DNA of 64,000 nt from Blasia pusilla. Taxonomy: Eukaryota > Marchantiophyta > Marchantiopsida > Blasiales. The position numbers and the translations under genes were made by a program. The notes beneath the pieces were generated by a model that saw only the letters and a list, made by a program, of their open reading frames with translations, did no database searches and was not told where the DNA came from. Each line of letters opens with the position of its first letter. The first letter of the stretch is position 1. The DNA lies in assembly GCA_050084515.1 (NCBI GenBank), contig CM114274.1, forward strand, positions 29,636,001 through 29,700,000. Direction: 5' to 3'. This document shows positions 32,670-40,476 of this stretch, one piece after another.

Positions 32670-33850
32670 TTGGCAGATGAGCATGTGCAGACTGCGTGGA
32701 ACGAGGCGTTTGCACCGGAGCGTGACGGGTCTGAGGAACACGAGGTAGCAGGGAGTGCTACGATGACACCCTTGGATACCACATCCATTGTTCGAGTGTT
32801 AGATCTCTTTGGAGGGATTAGCACCGGGTTAGCTGCTGTTTTGCACGCAAGAGTGCGAGTACAACAGTACCTATATGTGGAGAGCGATGATGTTGCAAGG
32901 CGCGTCTCACTACGACAAGTGGCGCAGTTACGCCTACGTTTTCTGGACTTATTGTCTGCGTCCGCAATACAGGGGTACCAAAGTTCCCTATCGAGGATAT
33001 TTCATTGTTGGGGCGCAGGACTTAGAGCGGGTAGGGACCATTGATTTGGTCATTGCCGGTTGGCCATGTCGGCCAATCAGTCTTTGGACGATCAAATGGG
33101 TTACCGGGCTTTTCGGTCCAGGTTGTTTTGGGAGATGTTGAGGGTCTTACGGCAGTTGTAGAAGCACCCGTCTCGTTCTCTAGCTTTCATTCTGGAGAAT
33201 GTGCCAATCTTAGGAGACTCCAGGTCACGGGTGTTGATGAGTGCTCATCAGGTGCGTGCCTGGATCAGCCCAACAATTTTCTTGGATGCGGCGAGTGTAG
33301 GTTCTAGTGCCCATTTCCCCATCTATGGTGGACTAACATGGTGCCCCATGCGGTGTTACAGAGGGCGTATGCGAGAGTGGAGCGCCCCTCCCATTTGTTA
33401 GTGGATTCCATTCTAGATCCAAGTTGTCGATCACAAGTAGTGAGGCACGATGATCGACCACCGCTAACTGTGGTCAACAGAGTAGGCAGGCTGCGGGCAG
33501 CCTTTCCCACGTTTGTGAGTTTTCCAACTTCCTATGCATACAAGGAGGCCGGTCTTGGCTTTGTTTGGGATTACCAGGTTCAGCGGTTGGTGGAGCCCAA
33601 CGCCGACGAGACATAGCGGGCGATGGGATTTCCCACAGGAGTGACGGCAGTCCCGTTAGTTTCAGAGGCATCACGACGCCATGTCTTGGGTGAGGCGATG
33701 GACCTTAACTGCTTGACATGGATCTTCAGCTTGGGAGTGGCTGAGCAACGTCGGATGAGATCGCGACAGATCACAACGGTTGCGTTGGTGAGCCACATGC
33801 CTACTGAGACGGTGGAGGCAGTGGCTGGGGCCGAGACCCGAGGAGATTGA
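32670..33850 (+). pseudogene. C5-cytosine DNA methyltransferase domain in gypsy copy 2
   Basis: Motif I is VRVLDLFGGISTGLAAVL (about 32791-32844), followed by YLYVESDDVARRV, the SAM-ribose side. After a frameshift near 32970 comes VGTIDLVIAGWPC, with the catalytic Cys at 33067-33069. Two bases are missing right after it compared with copy 1. Motif VI is FILENVPILGDSRS (about 33188-33225). The motif VIII region is FLDAASVGSSAH at about 33279-33314. The target-recognition stretch runs from 33338, and the C-terminal block is RAMGFPTGVTAVPLVSEAS to MDLNCLTWIFSLG (33620-33740). This order and the last block fit DNMT3/DRM-type enzymes, which transfer a methyl group from SAM to cytosine. It lies in pol between protease and RT, in the same place as in copy 1, so it belongs to the element. 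Confidence 0.82.
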
Positions 33851-34074
33851 CACACGAGGGGAGATCGGGAGAGACACCCTTGGACTTCTTGGGATGTTTT
33901 GCAGGTACACGAGGAGATGATAGCCACAACATCGAGCGTGGTTCCGAGCATTGCACGTGGAGGAGATTAGAGTTTGCAGTTGGCTGCAAAAGAGCATCCG
34001 AGTGTTGTTGTTCGAGACGGGGTTGCACCATAGCAACCACCGATACCCGTGCCAAAGAGTCTACCGTAGTCACA

Positions 34075-35530
34075 ATGGAGACTTGGGAGCCAGATATGGG
34101 CCCTAAGTTGACAGGAGGAGAGCGGCGCCGGATACATCAATTCCTCAGGAGTTATAGGAGTTGCTTTGCATTTAGCATGGAGGATTTGAGTACATTGAAG
34201 GGACGGAGGATGCGTAGGGAGTTGTCGAGTGATACGCCGATCTTCCGACGACCCTACAAGTACAGTGATATGGAGAGGGCTCTAATTCAAAGTAGGAGCC
34301 AGGACTTGGTCGGAGTAGGACTAGTGGAGATGTCGCATGGGAAGTATGCATGTGCCACTGTCATGCCCACCAAGAAGGATGTGCATGGCAACTGGACGGA
34401 TAGGCGGATGTGTGGGGATTACCGACCTATCAATGGGCAGATGAAGTCCGATAGGTATGCCATGCCCATCCTTGAGGAGATCTTTGGTGCAATTGGTCAC
34501 GCAAAGGTCTTCAGTTCATTGGATTTGCGAGCCGGATACCATCAACTGCCTATCAGATTGGAGGACAGGCAGAAGACGGCATTTTGGGGCATCGATCCTC
34601 ACGGGAAGGATTGTTTGTACCAGTGGCGGTTCTTACCATTTGGGTTAAAGAACGCCCCGGTTGAGTTTCAAAGGGTCAAGGATAGGATCTTGGCTGGTCT
34701 GGATTTTGCTAGGTGTTATATTGATGACATTGTAGTCTTTAGCACCACGGTTGAGGAGCATGAGCGACATCTAGAGGAGGTGTTTTGACGATTGCAATTA
34801 CATGGGCTGAAGCTACATCCAGGCAAGTGCAAGTTCTTCTACGACCAGATTGAGTACTTGGGTCATACGATATACCCAAGGGGCCTTGATGTTCAGCAGA
34901 CGAAGGTAGAGGCTATCTCACGCATTCCACGCCCTACAAATGTGAGCCGTGTTAGCGCATTCATGGGATTGGCAAACTTCTATCGGCGGTACGTCAAGGG
35001 ATTCAGTTCGATTGCGAAGCCGCTGACCTTGCTGACCAAGGTGGATCACGAGTGGCACTGGGGGGATGAGCAGGAGCAAGCATTTCAGTTGCTCAAGGAT
35101 AGGTTGACGTTTGCGCCCATCTTAAGGAGACCGATGAGGGGGCGTCCTTTCCAGTTGCATAGAGATTGGAGCATGTTGGGGCTTGGAGCGGTGCTCACCC
35201 AGCAAGATAATGAGGGTAGAGAGTTCGTGGTGGCTTACTCTAGCCGCTCGAACAACGTTGTAGAGGCAAAGTATAGCTCGTATGAGGGTGAGTGCTTGGC
35301 TGCGGTGTGGGCTGTCGCGCATTTCAGATGTTACTTATTCGGCAACCCCTTTGCCATCATCACTGATCATCAACCACTGAAGTGGTTGATGGAGTCCGAC
35401 AAGCTTACAGGGAAGCTTGCGAGATGGGTTCTGTTGTTGTAGGAGTATGATTTTCAGGTGCTACATAGACTTGGGACGCTCAACCAGGATGCAGATGGAT
35501 TGAGTCGTAACCCATGCCTGAGTTAGCGAG
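34075..35530 (+). pseudogene. Reverse transcriptase and RNase H, gypsy copy 2
   Basis: A single long frame from 33847 to 34788 covers most of RT: METWEPDMGPKLTGGER, MCGDYRPING, VFSSLDLRAGYHQLPIRL, WRFLPFGLKNAP and YIDDIVVFS (about 34718-34744). A TGA at 34786-34788 stands where copy 1 has CGA. The next frame (34792-35442) holds MGLANFYRRYVKGFSSIAKP and RNase H with GRPFQLHRDWSMLGLGAVLT, EGECLAAVWAVAHFRCY and IITDHQPLKWLMES. A TAG follows near 35440 where copy 1 has CAG. With only two premature stops, both C-to-T, this is the best-preserved part of the element. Confidence 0.95.
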
Positions 35531-35898
35531 ATGCGCCTGGAGCTCGATGGCATGGAGAGATTGATGAGGAGTGAGTGCCAGGATGGCACGCGTCAACCTA
35601 TTTAGGCATGTTGGCTATGGAGAGCCAGAGTGTGGAGACTTTGATGGCGAGGTCTAGTGGAGAGTCCCTGGATCCCGAGGCCAATGAGGACACGACAAGT
35701 GGCCGAGATATTCATGATGATGGAGTAGCCTTGGAGTACCTTCGTACTGGCAGCGTTGCGAGCATTGTGGATGCTAGAGAGCGGGATCGGATCCTACAGA
35801 GGGCCAGACGGTTCCGTTAGGAGGGGACACATGTATTGAGGGTTTGGGAGGATGGTAGAGTACGTGTAGTGCCGCATCTTTTGCAGAGAGCACGACTA
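35531..35898 (+). pseudogene. RNase H to integrase linker, gypsy copy 2
   Basis: Acidic linker (frame 35575-35820, AMESQSVETLMARSSGESL) matching copy 1 at 5514-5741. No catalytic motif. Ends in TAG at 35818 before the integrase zinc-binding region. Confidence 0.55.
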
Positions 35899-36950
35899 GT
35901 GCGGCATGCCCACGAGGAGTTGGGTCACATTGGGGTGAAGCGGACGTATGGCATGCTTTAGATTCAGTATTGGTGGCGAGGCATGCAGACTCACGTTCAA
36001 CAGTTTGTTTCCAGGTGCATGGTGTGTGATCAGGTCTGAGCATCGTTCAATGCTCTGACTCCATAGTTACATCCATTACCGATCATGGGCTTAGGATATA
36101 GATGGAGTTTGGATTTTGCAGGATCTTTGCCTTTGACGGAGCGTCACAGTCGTTATGTGTTGGTGATGATCGAGCACTTCTCGGAGTGGATCGAGTTGGA
36201 TGAATTTCCTGACAAAGCAAGTGAGGGAGTAGCTTTTGCCTTCCTTGATAGAGTGCTGAGTCAGTATGGCACACCGGCTGAGGTATTGGCAGACCAAGGT
36301 ACCGAGTTTCGTGGTGAGTTCCAAGCCTTGTGTGATCAGGCGCTGATCGACCACCGCACGACTTCGCGAGATCATCCCGAGGCGGATGGATCAGCGGAGA
36401 GAGTTGTGCAGACAGTGAAGAGGGGTTTACACAAGTATGGCTTGCAGAGAGGTCACCTAGGAGATTGGGACCTCCAGTTGCCATGGTTGGCGATGGGATA
36501 CAGATTCAGCAGGCAGGCATCCTTAGCGTCTTTTTCACTGTACTTGCTACTTTATGGCCGAGAGCCAAATTTACCTGCGGCCATTCATCGAGATGCTGGT
36601 GAGGTGCTGGACCTTCATGACCCAGATTGTATGGGTGCGAGCATGTTCTCAGAGGGCTGAGTTGTTTCGGAGAGTGATGCCCATGGCGTTCGAGAACTTG
36701 GCGATTGCGCAACATCGAGATACGTTGAGGTATGCAACTATTCGGGGTGGTGGTTATTGACCAACTATCTGGAGATTTCATCAAGGAGATTATGTCTACT
36801 TGCAGCATACGGCACCGATGACGTTGGATGTGACTGCAGGGCGCACTATCTTGAGAGTACGTTACGTTTTGCCATCCGATGTTCTCTTGCTGGAGGGACG
36901 CAATGGTATGGTATGGAAGGACCATGTGCGTAATTGTGCACCATGTCACC
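35899..36950 (+). pseudogene. Integrase, gypsy copy 2
   Basis: The HHCC zinc-binding module reads HAHEELGHIGVKRTY to CMVC (35905-36030), with a TAG at 35959-35961 that copy 1 shares. The core keeps all three catalytic residues: D in WSLDFAGSLP, D in LADQGTEFRGEF and E in ADGSAERVVQTVKRG (36100-36420). A frameshift near 36625 separates it from RACSQRAELFRRVMPMAFEN and the C-terminal part (DYVYLQHTAPMTLDVTAGR to LLLEGRNGMVWKDH), an SH3-like tail. It inserts element cDNA into the host chromosome. No chromodomain follows; a PHD finger does. Confidence 0.92.
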
Positions 36951-37009
36951 TTCCTAACATTGATGGTATAGTGGATCCGAGCTTAGCAGTAGTTCCTGCA
37001 GGCTTGCGT

Positions 37010-37150
37010 TGTATGTTGTGTGGTTCTACGCGTGGTGCGGCCACAATGCTAGTCTGTGATGGTTGTTCGAGAGGTTCGCATATGGCATGTCTGACGCCAC
37101 CTCTCACTAGGATTCCTCGGGGACGATCGATGTATCCCAGATATACATAG
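37010..37150 (+). pseudogene. PHD finger at the C-terminus of gypsy pol
   Basis: In frame with the integrase tail (frame 36800-37150). It reads CMLCGSTRGAATMLVCDGC, then SRGSHMACLTPPLTRIP and RGRSMYPRYT before TAG. C-x2-C-x11-C-x2-C-x4-H-x2-C plus the LxPPLxxIPxG phrase is the PHD signature. The last zinc-ligand pair expected in W-x-C-P-x-C is Y-P-R-Y here, consistent with two TGT-to-TAT changes, so the zinc site is broken in this copy. PHD fingers read histone H3 tails; here the module could have guided integration to certain chromatin. Gypsy copy 1 diverges just upstream and lacks it. Confidence 0.82.
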
Positions 37151-37324
37151 AGGAGATACTAGGTAGGTTTCGATCCCAACTTTTTCTGTGATATGGATGA
37201 TTGGAAGGCGACTAACGATGGGGCCACATGAGCACCCGGCCTTCTTGCTCTTAGCGTCCAAGAGATGTATGTCATGGTAGGTAGGGATAGATGGCTATCT
37301 GGAGTTAGAGGGACCTAACCACCA

Positions 37325-37338
37325 GCTAGGGGGGCAAT
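37325..37338 (+). other. Polypurine tract of gypsy copy 2
   Basis: GCTAGGGGGGCAAT lies directly before TGGAGATATTTTGG, which starts the right LTR. Position and composition fit the plus-strand primer site of a Ty3/gypsy element and support placing the LTR start at 37339 rather than at the TTGTCACG where the left copy begins. Confidence 0.65.
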
Positions 37339-37984
37339 TGGAGATATTTTGGTACTTATTGTCTCGTTGTTTGGATGCCATGAGTTAGCATGGGATCGTG
37401 CGAGTTTGTGTGTGTGTTCGGTGACAGCGATGTATGTTGTGTAGCGATGTGTATGCGCACGACAGTTGTCACGTCCTTTAGGATAGATCGATGAGATCTA
37501 GTAGAGCATCTTCAAGAGTTGTGGAGGATAGGCCTAGGAGGTCGAGGATGACCTACTGAGGCCCGGGGAAACCTGAGAGAGCAGGTTTCCCCTTCGTTTT
37601 GGCTCATTTGGAGCCATATTGAGGAACTTACTATTTTAGGTAAGTATCATTTTGAGTATATGATCGATTTTATATTTTTGGTAAGTGGCCCTTGACCTCC
37701 TATATCAAGTGAAGAGCCAAGGAGATGACTTGGGAGAATAGGTTACCATGGAGAGAGCTTGGGAGAGGGGAAGGATATATATCCCAAGGAGAGAGTGAGC
37801 TTGAGAGCTCATTCTCTCTTTGTTGAACCTCTTGGCATGAGGCGGCGGAGCTATGGTCCCTTGCCTTGTGAGTGTAATCCAAGCCTCTCATTAGGAGAGT
37901 GGGTTTGGTTTGACATGAGAGAGAGTGCACACCTTTGAGAGGTATGGTGTGAGATTGTGTAGAGAGAGATTGGATCTTACTTTA
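37339..37984 (+). repeat. 3' LTR of gypsy copy 2
   Basis: Starts after the polypurine tract with TGGAGATATTTTGGTAC. From 37466 it matches the left LTR (27781-28274), ending GGATCTTACTTTA at 37984. The left copy goes on with CAAAGAGAGAATGAG, so the end of the right LTR may be cut short. About 90% identity by eye over the shared part, so the insertion is not recent. Confidence 0.75.
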
Positions 37985-38101
37985 TGGAGATATTTTGGTA
38001 CTTCTTGTCTCGTTGTTTGGATGCTATGAGTTAGCATGGGATTGTGCGTGTTTGTGTGTGTGTTCGCGATGTATGTTGTGTAGCAATGTGTATGCGCACG
38101 A
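37985..38101 (+). repeat. Second copy of the LTR start (U3) after the 3' LTR
   Basis: TGGAGATATTTTGGTACTTC at 37985 to GTATGCGCACGA at 38101 repeats 37339-37462, with about 8 differences and a 7-base deletion. Helitron sequence follows at once (ATGCAAGGAGTGCTATATCC). The order U3 - rest of LTR - U3, with the left LTR lacking U3, is that of an LTR element opened at the U3 boundary. Confidence 0.8.
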
Positions 38102-38106
38102 AAACT

Positions 38107-40437
38107 ATGCAAGGAGTGCTATATCCAACATTTAAGGAGGATGCTATTCAAATGGGGCTTCTTGAGGATGATAGGGAAGTGTTCTCATGCTTTCAAGAAG
38201 CATCAGAAATTGGCACAGGTTGTACGCTCCGTCAACTCTTTGCTATTATTCTTGCTTACAACATCCCAACTCGACCTGCTCAACTATGGAGTCAAGTTTT
38301 GATCCCACTCATAGAGGATATCTTATATGAACTATGCGAGGTATTTCCTATTCCTATTTCTATGATAAGAATTCTTATTTTTGGCTTTTTCTTTTGGACA
38401 TATTCCCAAATACGGATTCCTGATCTTGCTCCAGACACTTTAATTATTAACACGAGATTATTGGATATCCATTACCATTTGCAAGCTCAGGGAAAACGAT
38501 TATCCGATGTCCTTGATATGCCTGAAGCAGATTTCCAATCTTCATCTTCATATTTGTATTTGGAAGGAGAAGAGCTCGTGTATGATCGAGATGACTTACA
38601 TGAGCAAGCTAGGTTAGGAGAGGAAAATTTGAATGATGGACAATGGTTGATTTGGGATGCTATACACGATAAACTTGATAGCATTATTGATGGTGATATT
38701 TCTTCTGGTTCAAAATTGTTCTTCATTGACGGGCTTGGAGGAACAGGAAAAATCTTTTCATACAATCTTCTTCTTGCAAGTGTACGAGGTGCTGGAGGCA
38801 TAGCTTTAGCTGTCGCTTCTTCGAGAATAGTTGGTTTGTTGTTAAATGGAGGACGCATTGTGCACTCACGCTTCAAGATTCCAATTAATATAGATGAAAA
38901 ATCCACTTGCAAGTAAGTATTAAACCATTTCATGACTTTGTAACTCTTTGACACTTGCCCAACATACTTATAACTTTTGGTATGTTTTTTGTAGTTTACT
39001 TGTTAATAGCAAAGCTGCGCGCTTGATTCAAAGGGCTTGGCTTATCATATGGGATGAGGCACGATGGCTCATCGCCATGCATTTGAGGCTGTAAATCAAT
39101 CCTTTCAAGATATCATGGGAGTGGTATTGGAAGACTTGAGGAATGTTTTGTTTGGTGGCAAATTAGTAATCTGTGGTGGGGATTTTCGCCAAGTGTTACC
39201 TGTTGTTCGTCGTGGAGATCGTCCAAAAATGATTCAAGCTATATTAAAGAGGTCATATTTATGGTCTCATATGAGGGTAATGAAGCTTCCAACGAATATT
39301 CGGTTTGGTGGCAAATTAGTAATCTGTGGTGGGGATTCTCGGCAAGTGTTATCTATTGTTCGTCGTGGAGACCGTACAAAAATGATTCAAGCTACATTAA
39401 AGAGGTCATATTTATGGTCTCATGTGAGGGTAATGAAGCTTCCAACGAATATGAGAGTTCAAAATTCGGAGGTGAACATACGTGTACAACAACAAGCTTT
39501 TGCAAATTGGTTACTGGAGGTTGGAGAGGGACGTGTGCCTTTTGAATCTCACTTAGGAGAGGATTTTATACAATTGCCAAATGATACGGTGACCAAGAGT
39601 AAGAATATAAGTGAACTTTTTCACATCATCTATGGAAATGATTATGAAAAGTTTCGTGACATCACATTTTTAAGAGATACAATAATTCTTACACCAAAAA
39701 ATTGAGATGTTGATGACATCAATGCATAAGTCATGTCTCGATTCTATGGAGAGGTAATATTGGTTGTCAAATATTTTTCATGTTATTTTCTTAACAAATA
39801 CTTCAATAATATTATGCATCAAAACTACATTCATCTTCTAAGATATGTTTGTTCTATGCAGGAACATACTTACCTTAGTGTTGATTCGGTTCAGGATGAG
39901 GGAATGACTTATATCTATCTGACAGAATTCCTAATTACGTGCTTACTGTCAGGTTTACCACCGCATCGTTTAAGCTTGAAAATTGGTGCACCTATCATGG
40001 TTTTACAAAACTTGAACGATTCAAAGGGACAAGCTAATGGAACTTGATTGGTGATCCGTGGATTCATGCAACATGTCATTGATGCTGAAATTACCATAGG
40101 GAAGAACATTGGAGATCGAGTCTTTATTCCACGAATCCCATTAATTGCATCAGACTCGGGCTTGCCTTTTGATTTACGCAGATTTCAATTTCCTATTCGT
40201 TTTGCTTTTGCCATGACTATCAATAAATCTTAAGGTCGAACTTTGAAAAAAATAGGAATTTACTTACCTACATCAATAGTTTCTCATGGCCAAGTATATG
40301 TAGCATTGTCAAGAGTAGGACAAAAAAAGGAAATTAATATAACAATAGGAAGTGACGCACTTTCAATGAAAAAAGATACTGCACATGAAATGTGGTGTAT
40401 AAAGAAATCCTTTAGTGAAATAAATTTCTTCTTATAG
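38107..40437 (+). pseudogene. PIF1-type helicase of Helitron H2
   Basis: Begins MQGVLYPTFKEDAIQMGLLE and continues to FFIDGLGGTGKIFSYNLLL, the Walker A loop, in which P and T of the GPGGTGKT form seen in H3 are replaced by L and I. An intron with donor GTAAGT at 38914 leads to acceptor TTTTTTGTAG at 38993. Walker B, LIIWDEA, is followed by a one-base loss near 39061. The motif III region (CGGDFRQVLPVVRRGDR) is duplicated in tandem. Further stops occur near 39703 and 40232 (TAA where H3 has CAA in SQGQT). The C-terminus has HGQVYVALSRVGQKK. Helitron helicases unwind DNA for rolling-circle transfer. Inactive. Confidence 0.9.
39151..39456 (+). repeat. In-frame 153-bp tandem duplication inside the helicase
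   Basis: 39151-39303 and 39304-39456 encode the same 51 residues, FGGKLVICGGDFRQVL to MKLPTNIR and FGGKLVICGGDSRQVL to MKLPTNMR. The two differ at only about ten bases. H3 has a single copy (about 59800-59950, minus). The unit spans helicase motif III and keeps the frame. Confidence 0.93.
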
Positions 40438-40448
40438 ATATTTCATAC

Positions 40449-40476
40449 TCGTACATGGTACGGGCATCTTACTAGT
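40449..40476 (+). other. Helitron H2 3' terminus: hairpin and CTAG|T
   Basis: The stem CGTAC-ATG-GTACG (40450-40462) is followed by GGCATCTTA and CTAG (40472-40475), then host T. H3 ends with CCGTGC-ATC-GCACGG, GGCACCTTA and CTAG. The shared tail GGGCAYCTTACTAGT with different but compensated stems marks the same Helitron family. Confidence 0.88.

Larger units (their letters stand above)
27781..38101 (+). mobile_element. Ty3/gypsy retrotransposon copy 2 with methyltransferase and PHD domains
   Basis: Nearly complete and uninterrupted. It runs LTR-like 27781-28274, leader, gag (30030-31150), protease (31972-32402), C5-DNA methyltransferase (about 32670-33850), RT and RNase H (34075-35530), integrase (35899-36950), PHD finger (37010-37150), polypurine tract (37325-37338) and LTR (37339-37984). 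An extra piece of U3 follows at 37985-38101. The left LTR lacks the first 120 or so bases that the right one has. It interrupts Helitron sequence (27640-27780 and 38102 onward). Stops and frameshifts in every domain make it dead. The domain set is unusual for plant gypsy elements, which more often carry a chromodomain or nothing after integrase. Confidence 0.92.
38102..40475 (+). mobile_element. Helitron H2, helicase part and 3' end
   Basis: Matches the minus strand of H3 from about 61045 to its 3' end at 58725. It contains the PIF1-type helicase and ends with a terminal hairpin and CTAG at 40475, followed by T, the standard Helitron 3' end and target rule. The Rep part expected upstream is missing; gypsy copy 2 and a possible first exon lie there instead. 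Confidence 0.9.
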
